Shown: piece after piece, positions 1 to 7,087 of the stretch
Layout: every line of letters begins with the position of its first letter
Position numbering within the stretch: the stretch's first letter is position 1
From: Candidatus Saccharimonadota bacterium
GTDB taxonomy: Bacteria; Patescibacteriota; Saccharimonadia; Saccharimonadales; Saccharimonadaceae
Direction of reading: 5' to 3'
DNA: 38,253 nucleotides
NCBI GenBank assembly: GCA_905372275.1
Contig: CAJPON010000008.1
Location: 1-38,253 of the forward strand
The notes under the pieces: model-generated
The model's input: the letters and a program-made list of their open reading frames with translations, nothing else
The model's database searches: none
Told to the model about the DNA's origin: nothing
Program-made: the position numbers and the translations under genes

Positions 1-131
1 TCTATAGTTTGCCATTTCTGCGCAATTTATTCAAAATCGCACCGTTGCCGCCAGCTGAATTCGGCTTAGCGGCAACCGCGGCGATTATTGCGTCGCTGCT
101 GGCGGCAATTGTGCGCAAACTATGGAAATAA
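1..131 (+). CDS. C-terminus of a cation-transporting P-type ATPase (partial)
   Basis: The frame beginning at base 3 is open to a TAA at 129-131 and gives about 42 residues. It reads PFLRNLFKIAPLPPAEFG followed by an Ala/Ile-rich hydrophobic helix and a short basic tail (VRKLWK). A proline-containing loop of the form P.L..LF..APL...E before a last helix and a basic end is typical of the final membrane segment of P-type cation ATPases (Cation_ATPase_C region). The ion cannot be inferred from this piece. The rest of the gene lies upstream of the window. The FKBP promoter starts 12 bases after the stop. Confidence 0.6.
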   Translation, partial: YSLPFLRNLFKIAPLPPAEFGLAATAAIIASLLAAIVRKLWK

Positions 132-142
132 TCGAGATTTTA

Positions 143-151
143 TGCTATAAT
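143..151 (+). promoter_or_regulatory. Extended -10 promoter for the FKBP gene
   Basis: TGC followed by a perfect TATAAT (146-151) is an extended -10 element. The predicted start of transcription is near 158, giving a 5' UTR of about 20 nt that holds the GAGAGGGG Shine-Dalgarno site at 166-173. No convincing -35 box is needed or seen. Confidence 0.6.
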
Positions 152-178
152 GAAAAGATAAACTAGAGAGGGGAAATG

Positions 179-868
179 ATGGCAACGTCAAAGAAACAAC
201 GCGCTGGCATTCTGATTATTGTGGTTGCGACCATCCTAGGTACGCTAGGTTCTTTCGCAGTGATGATTTTATCAATGCAGTCAAACAAGCAAGCTCAGGC
301 GGACTACCAAAAAGTTCTAAGCGAATATAAAAAAGAGCAAACTGCTTACGAGCAAAAAAAACAAGCGCAAGCCGACGAGCTATCAACCAAATATTACGAG
401 ACGTTCAAGCAGTATTCTAGCCAAGTTGCAAAGTTCGAAATCGATAGCGTCAAATCGCTAGCAACCGAAGATTTAACAGAGGGCGATGGCGCATTGGTAG
501 ACGATAAAACTAATTTTGCGGCTTATTATATTGGCTGGGATGCAAATGGTGATATCTTTGATCAGAGCATTGATAATAATAAGCTGAAAACGCCGTTGCC
601 GGTAAGCGGGTTGAGTACGGCTGGTATAATTAACGGCTGGAAAGAAGGTCTGAAAGGAATGAAAGTCGGCGGCGTGCGGCTATTGTCTATTCCGGCGGAC
701 AAAGCGTACGGCGAGGCCGGCAGCAAAGACTCTAAAGGCAAGCAAATTATCGCGCCGAACATGCCATTGAAATTCGTCGTTATGGCGATTCCAGCGCCAG
801 AAACTATTAACCAGCCAGATATGACGAAATTAATGAATGCATATCAGCAAGCTCAGCAAGCACAGTAA
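179..868 (+). CDS. Membrane-anchored FKBP-type peptidyl-prolyl cis-trans isomerase
   Basis: This 229-aa protein has an N-terminal membrane anchor (about residues 10-32), a Lys/Gln/Glu-rich helical linker (about 35-75) and a C-terminal FKBP domain. The FKBP hallmarks are YYIGWDANGDIFDQS (the Y.G...G..FD.S strand), GWKEGLKGMKVGG, the active-site turn IPADKAYGEAG, and a final IAPNMPLKFVV strand. FKBP domains catalyse prolyl isomerisation and help fold proteins; with this anchor it should act outside the cytoplasm. The start at 179 was preferred to the ATG at 176 because it lies better spaced from the GAGG core at 168-171. It ends with a Gln/Ala-rich tail, and the next gene begins 22 bases later, probably in the same transcript. 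Confidence 0.85.
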   Translation: MATSKKQRAGILIIVVATILGTLGSFAVMILSMQSNKQAQADYQKVLSEYKKEQTAYEQKKQAQADELSTKYYETFKQYSSQVAKFEIDSVKSLATEDLTEGDGALVDDKTNFAAYYIGWDANGDIFDQSIDNNKLKTPLPVSGLSTAGIINGWKEGLKGMKVGGVRLLSIPADKAYGEAGSKDSKGKQIIAPNMPLKFVVMAIPAPETINQPDMTKLMNAYQQAQQAQ

Positions 869-889
869 AAACAGAAGGGAATCTAGTAT

Positions 890-1825
890 ATGGAAGACAT
901 TAAACCTGTAGTCATGATTGGCGCTGGCCCGAGTGCGCTAGCGGCAGCGATTTATACTACGCGCGAAGGTATTGCTACGACTCTCTACGAGAAGGGCGTT
1001 GTTGGCGGTCTAGCGGCAATTACCGATAAAATCGACAACTATCCTGGTTTTCCCGATGGCGTTCAGGGGATGGAATTAGCAGATAATTTGCGCAAGCAAG
1101 CTGAACGCTTTGGCGCCAAGATTGATTACGGCGACGTTTCAGCGCTGCGCCATCAGGATGGAGTTAATATTTTGACAGTTGACGGTCAAGAGGTTAAAGC
1201 TCGCGCTGTACTGATTGCTACAGGCAGCGGTTATAAGAAACTTGGCATTCCTGGCGAGGCAGAATTTTATGGCCGCGGCGTGCATTATTGTGCGACTTGC
1301 GATGGTGCTTTTTATAAAGGTAAAAGGTTAGTCGTTGTTGGTGGCGGCAACTCGGGTGTGCAGGAAGCAATGTTTCTGACGCGATTTGCCGAGCATATCG
1401 ATTTGCTGGTGCGAAGTACTATCAAAGCTAGTAAGACTTTGCAAGACGATTTGCAGAAATATATTGATAATGGCAAAATTACCGTACATTTGCAAACAAC
1501 AGCGAAAGAAATCGTCGGTGAGGACGGTGCGGTGGCGGCGGTGCGGGCGCTTGAAGACGGCGCAGAAACGACTTTCGAGGCTGACGGCGTGTTTGTTTTC
1601 ATCGGCTTGAAGCCGAATACGCAGTTTTTGGCGGATAGCGGCGTTGAGCTTGACGAGTACGGCTTCATAAAAACCGACGACCATTTGGCGACGGCTTTGC
1701 CGGGCGTATTTGCTAGCGGCGATGTCCGTAGCGGCGCTACCATGCAGGTGGCTAGTGCTGTCGGCGAGGGGGCGACGGCGGCACTGAGTATCCGCGAATA
1801 TTTAGAAAGTGTGAAGGCGAAATAG
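890..1825 (+). CDS. trxB: Thioredoxin reductase-like FAD/NAD(P)-disulfide oxidoreductase
   Basis: This 311-aa protein is the right length for low-molecular-weight thioredoxin reductase. It has an N-terminal FAD-binding GAGPSALAAA (11-20), the redox-active pair CATC (Cys134 and Cys137, within VHYCATCDGAF), an NAD(P)-binding GGGNSG (151-156), and a C-terminal FAD site ending in ASGDVRSGATMQVASAVGEG. The enzyme uses NAD(P)H to reduce thioredoxin and so keeps cytoplasmic thiols reduced. A Shine-Dalgarno-like AGAAGGGA sits near 872-878. Co-transcription with the FKBP gene is likely given the 21-base gap. It converges with the phospholipase D-like gene that ends at 1847; only a small 5-bp hairpin (1829-1843) lies between them. 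Confidence 0.9.
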   Translation: MEDIKPVVMIGAGPSALAAAIYTTREGIATTLYEKGVVGGLAAITDKIDNYPGFPDGVQGMELADNLRKQAERFGAKIDYGDVSALRHQDGVNILTVDGQEVKARAVLIATGSGYKKLGIPGEAEFYGRGVHYCATCDGAFYKGKRLVVVGGGNSGVQEAMFLTRFAEHIDLLVRSTIKASKTLQDDLQKYIDNGKITVHLQTTAKEIVGEDGAVAAVRALEDGAETTFEADGVFVFIGLKPNTQFLADSGVELDEYGFIKTDDHLATALPGVFASGDVRSGATMQVASAVGEGATAALSIREYLESVKAK

Positions 1826-1846
1826 CTTCGACACTGGATGTCGGTG

Positions 1847-2851
1847 CTATTCGACGTATTTCTTGCGGAAAGCTTCGAGCTGTTTAATGATGGCTGGATC
1901 GCTGGTCTCGAGAGCTATCTCGCGCGTGCCCATGATGCCAGAGCCGCGCATGAAATTGTGCGACCCTGATAATGCTATTTTCGAGCCACCAGACATCGTG
2001 AAAACAATGAATTTGGCGTGCAGATATTGCGGATGCTTGTATAAAGTTTGTTGCCGGCTAGTCAAGGTGCCGAGTTTGATGAGAAGTTTATTGATCGGCG
2101 AGGCGGTACGCCAATTATTGAAATACAATTTGGCATTTTTGCGCTTGAGAATGCGGTTGAGTTTGCCGGTCGGGCAGTACTGCGATACTAGTACGATGTT
2201 TTCAGCTTGTTCGGCTAGGTCGCAGGCGCGCTTGTAAATGAGAGAATTAGTTGGCAAGCCCTGGTCAACCAGGACAGTCGAGTGCTCGTCGAGGCCAAAC
2301 ATTGAATTGCGAATCGAACCGCCGCGCTTGTCGGCGCGAGCGATAAGGTATTGCTCGTTAGATAGTTTATCGGCTAATACTTTATTATCAAATCGGAACA
2401 TGTAATCAACGTTAGCTAGGCTCTCGTGGTCCATATTGACACCGCCGCAAGCGTAGACTATGTCGTCAACAATCGACCACTTGCTATGAGTGCGGCCAGT
2501 CATTAGCATATTGGCCTTTTGACCGAGCCAGCGAAAAGCCACGCCCGCTTTTTTTAGCCGCCGTTCTAATTTCATGGCGTGAACGGCGCGCGATGGCTGG
2601 CGGCGCGGCGAACGCAGAATAAATTCTTTCGGTTCGAGATAAGTGAATGAATCGGCGCAAACCGAGGCTGGCACGCCGCGCTCAGCCGCTGCGCGCTCGA
2701 CGGCAGCGATTACGGCTTCGGTGTGCTTGTCATCGGCGCGAAAGGTGGTCGCTACTATATTGACGCGCTGTTTGGCATTATCAATTTTGACTGCTAAATC
2801 CGACATATAATCTTCTGCTGTCAATAGCATCGGACTCTTTTTCTTACTCAT
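1847..2851 (-). CDS. Phospholipase D-like protein with one canonical and one degenerate HKD motif
   Basis: This 334-aa protein of the phospholipase D superfamily has two HKD regions. The first is HSKWSIVD (His122, Lys124, Asp129) followed by GGVN. The second is HAKFIVFT (His278, Lys280), where the usual Asp is replaced by Thr285, followed by GSHN. Superfamily members act as phospholipases, cardiolipin synthases or nucleases through paired HKD motifs. No signal peptide or membrane helix is seen, so a cytoplasmic nuclease or phosphodiesterase is as possible as a lipid enzyme. The ATG at 2851 was chosen over the upstream frame extension because a TATACT -10 (2866-2861) lies 9 bases before it, suggesting a near-leaderless message. 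Confidence 0.75.
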   Translation of the reverse strand: MSKKKSPMLLTAEDYMSDLAVKIDNAKQRVNIVATTFRADDKHTEAVIAAVERAAAERGVPASVCADSFTYLEPKEFILRSPRRQPSRAVHAMKLERRLKKAGVAFRWLGQKANMLMTGRTHSKWSIVDDIVYACGGVNMDHESLANVDYMFRFDNKVLADKLSNEQYLIARADKRGGSIRNSMFGLDEHSTVLVDQGLPTNSLIYKRACDLAEQAENIVLVSQYCPTGKLNRILKRKNAKLYFNNWRTASPINKLLIKLGTLTSRQQTLYKHPQYLHAKFIVFTMSGGSKIALSGSHNFMRGSGIMGTREIALETSDPAIIKQLEAFRKKYVE

Positions 2852-2860
2852 ATCTCTATT

Positions 2861-2866
2861 AGTATA
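2861..2866 (-). promoter_or_regulatory. -10 box of the phospholipase D-like gene
   Basis: TATACT on the minus strand lies 9 bases before the ATG at 2851. The predicted +1 falls about 3 bases before the start codon and no Shine-Dalgarno site is present. Confidence 0.4.
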
Positions 2867-2923
2867 CTCTATAGCGTAAAAAACTGGTACTATATAGGTA
2901 GTAACTGTAAGCAAAGGAGCAAT

Positions 2924-3448
2924 ATGGCAGATTTTAATAAAGTTCTTGACCCGGGCGATGTTGATGGCGGGCTAGTCAATACCGTAGTAGAAATCCCCGA
3001 AGGGTCGCGCCTGAAAGTCGAATGGGATCGTCAGCGGGCGGCCTTTATGCTGGACCGCGTCGAGCCAAAAATCTTTGCTAAGCCGTGCAATTACGGCTTT
3101 ATTCCGCAGACGCTTGACGAGGATGGGGACGAGCTGGATACGCTGATTATTTGCCCAGAGCCGCTAACGACTGGCGTGTGGTTGAAGGCGCGTATTATTG
3201 GCGTGCTGCGCTTCGAAGATGACGGTGAAGTCGACGACAAAGTAGTCGTGGTGCCGGCTGATAATCGCGACGATGATCGCATTAACTCGCTCGACGACAT
3301 TCCGCAGCTAGTCAAGCAGCTTGAACATCACTTCACTCATTACAAAGATCTCAAGAAGCCAGGCAGTACTATCGTCAAGGGCTGGGGCGATGTCGAGGAA
3401 GCCAAGGCGATTGTCAAACAATGCATTGACCGCTATAATAATCAGTAA
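2924..3448 (+). CDS. ppa: Inorganic pyrophosphatase, family I
   Basis: This 174-aa protein has the usual length for a bacterial soluble pyrophosphatase. The family signature DGDELDT lies in a run of acidic residues that binds the catalytic divalent metals. Other conserved parts are the early EIPEGSRLKVEW strand with the active-site Glu/Lys, YGFIPQTLDEDGDELD, and the later DNRDDDRIN and KDLKKP segments. It hydrolyses pyrophosphate to phosphate in the cytoplasm and so drives polymer synthesis. A good AAAGGAG site precedes the ATG. It is divergent from the phospholipase D-like gene. Confidence 0.93.
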   Translation: MADFNKVLDPGDVDGGLVNTVVEIPEGSRLKVEWDRQRAAFMLDRVEPKIFAKPCNYGFIPQTLDEDGDELDTLIICPEPLTTGVWLKARIIGVLRFEDDGEVDDKVVVVPADNRDDDRINSLDDIPQLVKQLEHHFTHYKDLKKPGSTIVKGWGDVEEAKAIVKQCIDRYNNQ

Positions 3449-3469
3449 TAAACTTAAACGGAGCAAATT

Positions 3470-4090
3470 ATGGATTATTATGATTATTCGACTTCGACTT
3501 ATACGACGACTAGTAGTGATGTCGGTGCGGTTGCAGTTGTAATTTGGCTGTTTGTCATCTTAATTGTAATGGCAGTTTCCATACTAATGATTATCGCCAT
3601 GTGGCGAATCTTCACTAAGGCTGGTAAGCCAGGCTGGGCGTCATTAGTGCCAATATACAACATGGTAGTAATGATGCAGATTGTCGGTCGGCCAGAGTGG
3701 CAAGTCGTACTGATGTTCTTGCCATTTGCCCATATATACATTTCGATCGTGTTACCGCTAGATTTAGCAAAATCGTTCGGCAAAACGACTGGTTTTGGCG
3801 TTTTGATGATCTTCTTCCCGGCGATTATGAACCCGATTTTGGCGTTTGGCTCAAGCCGCTATGTTGGCCCGGTTATGCGGCAGCAACCAGTCTACGGCCA
3901 GCCGCCGCAGCCTGGGTATTACGCACCGCAGCCAGCTTACGGACAACAACCTCAGCAACCGGTAGCCTATGCTCAACAACCGCAGCCATACGCTCAACCG
4001 CAACAACCAGCTGCAACGGTTGTCCAACCACAACCGCCGGTAGCTGAAGGCGGACAGCCGCAGCCGCCTCAGCAGCCGCCGCAGGCATAA
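3470..4090 (+). CDS. DUF5684-like multi-pass membrane protein with a Pro/Gln/Tyr-rich tail
   Basis: This 206-aa protein has a first membrane helix at about residues 20-45, then a short WRIFTKAGKPGWASLVPIYN segment typical of DUF5684-type small membrane proteins, then further hydrophobic segments to about residue 130. The last 70 residues are a low-complexity Pro/Gln/Tyr tail (repeats such as YGQQPQQP and AYAQQPQPYAQPQ) that is probably disordered. The tail is encoded by repetitive CAG/CCG-rich DNA. The function is unknown. It follows ppa by 21 bases with a GGAG site, so it may be in the ppa transcript, and it ends just before a bidirectional terminator. Confidence 0.7.
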   Translation: MDYYDYSTSTYTTTSSDVGAVAVVIWLFVILIVMAVSILMIIAMWRIFTKAGKPGWASLVPIYNMVVMMQIVGRPEWQVVLMFLPFAHIYISIVLPLDLAKSFGKTTGFGVLMIFFPAIMNPILAFGSSRYVGPVMRQQPVYGQPPQPGYYAPQPAYGQQPQQPVAYAQQPQPYAQPQQPAATVVQPQPPVAEGGQPQPPQQPPQA

Positions 4091-4119
4091 ATAGAATAAG
4101 CTTTTAGTTGCAAATTTAG

Positions 4120-4152
4120 CGAAATAGCCAGAATTTGTCTGGCTATTTTCGT
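4120..4152. terminator. Bidirectional intrinsic terminator between the DUF5684 gene and rel
   Basis: An inverted repeat pairs AAATAGCCAGA (4122-4132) with TCTGGCTATTT (4138-4148) around a 5-nt loop. T-rich flanks lie on both sides, so it can serve the two converging genes. Confidence 0.75.
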
Positions 4153-4160
4153 TTTGGCCG

Positions 4161-5687
4161 CTATTTTTTGTTGCGACGAAACGGTGCTGTGCGCTGCAAC
4201 AGGCTGCCAGCGCGGCCTAGTAGCGAGGTTTTTTTGAGCTGGGCCTTGAGCTTCATACGGGCGTGCCCAGTGATGACATATTCGTTCCAGCCAGGCTTTG
4301 GGCGAGCGCGCTTGTTGGTTAGAATCTCGACGGTATCGCCGTGCTGTAATTTGTAGCTGAATGGTTCCATCTTGCCGTTTACTAGAAATCCGCTTGATTT
4401 AGCGGCTAGATCAGAGTGCACGCGGTAGGCAAAATCTAACGGGAAAGCGCCGTCTGGCAGGTCGTAAATATCACCCTTTGGCGAATAAATAAAAATCCGG
4501 TCGCCGAACAAATCGACCTTCAAATTATCAACGTCGAAATCTTTACCCTCGCGAATCATCGATGCTGCCGACTGCAAATGCTTAATCCAGTGTAAATCTG
4601 TCGGCAGGCTGGTCATTTTGCCCTTGATGTAAGCATCAGTTAGCTTTTGCTCGTTATAATGAAAACTGGCTGCCAGTCCGCGTTCGGCGTAATCGTGCAT
4701 CTCGCGGGTGCGGATCTGGAATTCGACCGCTTGGCCGTTTTTAGTAACCACCGTAGTGTGCAGTGATTGGTAGCCGTTGGGCTTAGGCTTCGATATGTAA
4801 TCTTTGATTCGCCCAACCATCGGCTCGTACATATTGTGCAGTTCGTTGAGTACTAGATAACAAGTGTCGATATCGTCAACGATAATCCTTAGCGCGATCA
4901 AATCGTAAATATCGTCGATATTGGGGACGCGCTTCATCTTCTTGTACAGGCTGTAGGTACTCTTGACGCGGCCGTCGATTTGGTGCTGGATTTTCTCGTC
5001 GCTGAGGCGCGAATCGACAGCGCGGCGGACGGCATCTAGCTTACGTTGAGATTTCTTTAAGCGGCTATCCTTGAGGGCGACAGTTTGGTTGTATTCCTCG
5101 GGCATTAAATATTTGAAGCTCAACTCCTCGAGCTGTACGCGCAGCCGACCCATATTTAACCTATCGGCTAACGGTGCGAAAACGTCTAGTGTCTCGCGAG
5201 CGATTTTCTTCTGCTTTTCCGGGCTTTTGAATTGCAAAGTTTGCATATTATGCAGGCGGTCGGCCAGCTTGATGATGATCACTCGCACGTCTTGGCCGAC
5301 AGCAATGAGCAGCTTTGTCAAGTTATCGGTAGTGCTCGGCAAATACGATTCGAGGTTTTTCATGCCGGCGCGGGCTTGGCTAACCTTAGTGACACCGTCA
5401 ACCAGAAAAGCGATATCCCGGCCGAATAGCTCGGTGATTTCCTCTAGTGTAGCATCAGTATCCTCGACTGTATCGTGTAGTACGCCAGCAATCACCGAAT
5501 CAATATCCATGCCCCAGTCGATTAGCATAGCAGCGACTTGCAGCGGGTGAGTGATGTACGGCTCGCCGCTCTTGCGTAGTTGCCCGTCGTGTTTATCGGT
5601 AGCATAATGGATTGCTTTTTCTAACAATGCGACCTGCTCTTCACTGTAATGGCTTCTAGCCAGATTAACCAGCTCGACCTCGTTCAT
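4161..5687 (-). CDS. rel: Short bifunctional-type RelA/SpoT (p)ppGpp synthetase/hydrolase
   Basis: This 508-aa protein has an N-terminal HD hydrolase domain (THPLQ about 46-50; HDTVEDT with His71-Asp72) and a synthetase domain (GRVKSTYSLYKKM about 239-251; YDLIALRIIVDD 261-272; PKPNGYQSLHTTV about 301-313). The loop motif is RIKD (293-296), the RxKD form found in bifunctional Rel and SpoT enzymes rather than ExDD of RelA. A TGS domain follows (about 396-458) and then a short basic end. The helical, zinc-finger and ACT regulatory domains of full-length Rel (about 700 aa or more) are absent. It makes and breaks the stringent-response alarmone. The TATAAT on the minus strand lies 6 bases before the ATG. 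Confidence 0.9.
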   Translation of the reverse strand: MNEVELVNLARSHYSEEQVALLEKAIHYATDKHDGQLRKSGEPYITHPLQVAAMLIDWGMDIDSVIAGVLHDTVEDTDATLEEITELFGRDIAFLVDGVTKVSQARAGMKNLESYLPSTTDNLTKLLIAVGQDVRVIIIKLADRLHNMQTLQFKSPEKQKKIARETLDVFAPLADRLNMGRLRVQLEELSFKYLMPEEYNQTVALKDSRLKKSQRKLDAVRRAVDSRLSDEKIQHQIDGRVKSTYSLYKKMKRVPNIDDIYDLIALRIIVDDIDTCYLVLNELHNMYEPMVGRIKDYISKPKPNGYQSLHTTVVTKNGQAVEFQIRTREMHDYAERGLAASFHYNEQKLTDAYIKGKMTSLPTDLHWIKHLQSAASMIREGKDFDVDNLKVDLFGDRIFIYSPKGDIYDLPDGAFPLDFAYRVHSDLAAKSSGFLVNGKMEPFSYKLQHGDTVEILTNKRARPKPGWNEYVITGHARMKLKAQLKKTSLLGRAGSLLQRTAPFRRNKK

Positions 5688-5693
5688 ATCCTT

Positions 5694-5702
5694 ATTATAG
5701 CA
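5694..5702 (-). promoter_or_regulatory. Extended -10 promoter of rel; leaderless start
   Basis: TGC plus a perfect TATAAT reads on the minus strand from 5702 to 5694. Only six bases separate it from the ATG at 5687, so the predicted +1 is the A of the start codon. Confidence 0.6.
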
Positions 5703-5726
5703 AATTTGCCAAAGCTATTGCGCTTT

Positions 5727-5735
5727 TGCTAAAAT
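5727..5735 (+). promoter_or_regulatory. Extended -10 promoter of the GAPDH-like gene
   Basis: TGC followed by TAAAAT (5730-5735), divergent from the rel promoter. The UTR of about 25 nt carries AAGGAG at 5757-5762, 5 bases before the ATG at 5768. Confidence 0.5.
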
Positions 5736-5767
5736 ATTAGCAAAGATGGCTTAATCAAGGAGTGGGC

Positions 5768-6760
5768 ATGGTGAAAATAAAAGTAGCGATTAACGGTTTT
5801 TGCCGGGTTGGCCGGAGTGTTTTCAAAATTGCGCAGAGCCGTTCAGATATCGAAATAGCGGCTATTCGGACGCATCTGAGCGCCGAGCAGTGCGCTTATC
5901 TGCTGAAGCACGACTCGATTTATGGCCATTATGCCAAGGCGATTGGCACTGGCGACGTGTCGCTATATGTTGGCGACCGGATCATTCCTATCATAAGCGA
6001 CAAGCGGACAACCAAATTGCCGTGGGACGACCTCGGTATTGATGTTTTGATCGATGCTGGATGTCAGACTGATGCTGCTGAACTACGCCGCCATCGGACA
6101 GCTGGCGCTCGGCGCGTGGCGTCGTTGTCGCAGTGCGCTGATTTTGCGACGATTGTCATGGGCGTCAATGACAGATTGGTTAACGCCTCGACGGATATTG
6201 TCTGCAGCGGCGATGCGGCGATTAGCTCGGTAGCGCCGGTTATCGCTACGCTTGACCAAGCGGTTGGTGTCGAGGCAGCGACGATTACAGCGGCTGGCAG
6301 TTATTATTTTGCTGGTTCGCTGTTAAAGACTGAGCGTCTGGGCGACAGCGACTTGGTGGCGATGGCGGCTGATTACGGCCAGCGATTGCAGGCAGTTCTG
6401 CCAAATGTTGCGAGCGCAGTAAGCGGGCTTGCAATTAGCAGCCGCCGGTATGGTAATGTCGGTCTATCAACGATTTCGCTGCTGCTGCGCGAACCAGTCG
6501 CAGCCAAGAAAATAAACGAAATTTTAACGCATGCTGCCCGCGAACCGCTATATAATGGTATTTTGGCGGTTACCGATAAAGAGCTGGTAGCCGAAGATTT
6601 TCGCGGCAATAGCTACAGCTCGACAGTTGATGCCGGGCTAACCACCGTTGTCGGCGAGCGGCTGGCGCAAGTGTCAGCCTGGTACGATGGCGAGTGGGCC
6701 AGCGCCAACCGCTTGGTCGAGTTGGCGGCTGAAACTGGACGATACGCGCGGAATATTTGA
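5768..6760 (+). CDS. Glyceraldehyde-3-phosphate dehydrogenase homologue lacking the catalytic residues (probable pseudoenzyme)
   Basis: The 330-aa protein aligns over its full length with GAPDH: an N-terminal AINGFCRVGR (normally NGFGRIGR) and a C-terminal AWYDGEWASANRLVEL (normally SWYDNEWGYSNR). The active-site region normally reading SNASCTTNC reads CSGDAAISS here before the conserved APV, so the catalytic Cys is Ala150. The TTIHAYT strand reads ATITAAG, so the catalytic His is Thr174. The Arg in the AFRVP strand is also gone. The open frame is intact and of full length, which argues for a retained non-dehydrogenase role rather than fresh decay. ATG 5768 was chosen over the in-frame GTG at 5762, which overlaps the AAGGAG site. 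Its last 104 bases belong to the 439-bp repeat. Confidence 0.85.
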   Translation: MVKIKVAINGFCRVGRSVFKIAQSRSDIEIAAIRTHLSAEQCAYLLKHDSIYGHYAKAIGTGDVSLYVGDRIIPIISDKRTTKLPWDDLGIDVLIDAGCQTDAAELRRHRTAGARRVASLSQCADFATIVMGVNDRLVNASTDIVCSGDAAISSVAPVIATLDQAVGVEAATITAAGSYYFAGSLLKTERLGDSDLVAMAADYGQRLQAVLPNVASAVSGLAISSRRYGNVGLSTISLLLREPVAAKKINEILTHAAREPLYNGILAVTDKELVAEDFRGNSYSSTVDAGLTTVVGERLAQVSAWYDGEWASANRLVELAAETGRYARNI

Positions 6761-6808
6761 TGTTTTATAATATAATTGCTAATACAGCCAAAAATATGCA
6801 TAAAAGTC

Positions 6809-6837
6809 TTGACATTTATCGCAAAGTATGGTAGTAT
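6809..6837 (+). promoter_or_regulatory. Consensus promoter of the island gene at 7088 (copy 1)
   Basis: A perfect TTGACA (6809-6814), a 17-base spacer and TAGTAT (6832-6837). The predicted +1 is at about 6844, which is the A of an ATG. Confidence 0.8.
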
Positions 6838-6843
6838 CATAGT

Positions 6844-6966
6844 ATGTCCATCCCGTATAGGCAAAATACCGGATCAGCGACATGCTCACTAACAATAAAA
6901 TCTGTAGTAGATAGGCACAATTTTAAGCTCTCTACGGCATTATTAAGTTTAGTTAATTCAGGCTAA
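6844..6966 (+). CDS. Leaderless 40-codon leader ORF (copy 1)
   Basis: The ATG sits 7 bases after the -10 box, at the predicted +1, and the frame runs 40 codons to a TAA at 6964-6966 (begins MSIPYRQNTGSATC). The peptide matches nothing I recognise. Codons 28-32 coincide with the left arm (6925-6939) of the long-range stem in the leader, so a ribosome translating it would open that stem. This is the geometry of a translation-coupled attenuator. It could also be a chance frame; the second copy is identical in sequence and so gives no independent support. Confidence 0.4.
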   Translation: MSIPYRQNTGSATCSLTIKSVVDRHNFKLSTALLSLVNSG

Positions 6967-7072
6967 GAGCACGAATAGCGCTGGCGCTAAAACGCTGGTC
7001 TAGTCTGGGTATTTTTTGATGCTGCCGTAGAGAGCTTGAAAAGGTCAAGCTCCCAAGCGCCCCACATGGGGC
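6925..7072 (+). promoter_or_regulatory. Fold-back leader with mutually exclusive stems (copy 1)
   Basis: A perfect 15-bp stem joins 6925-6939 (AAGCTCTCTACGGCA) to 7023-7037 (TGCCGTAGAGAGCTT). The right arm overlaps a second perfect 8-bp hairpin, 7032-7039 with 7045-7052 (GAGCTTGA/TCAAGCTC), so both cannot form in full. A third hairpin (7059-7064 with 7067-7072, GCCCCA/TGGGGC) lies just before the GAGAGGGG Shine-Dalgarno site. An internal 6-bp hairpin TAGCGC/GCGCTA sits at about 6975-6988. No intrinsic terminator is obvious, so any switching would more likely act on translation or RNA stability. It matches no riboswitch class I recognise. Confidence 0.6.
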
Positions 7073-7087
7073 AGAGAGGGGCCTGAA

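Noticed and set aside
3873..4088. Open frames in other phases across the Pro/Gln repeat tail
   Set aside because: Low-complexity CAG/CCG repeats keep all frames open; only the frame of 3470-4090 has a start, ribosome site and membrane domain.
7011..7018. T run in the leader as an intrinsic terminator
   Set aside because: No stable GC-rich hairpin directly precedes it; it lies in the loop of the 15-bp long-range stem.
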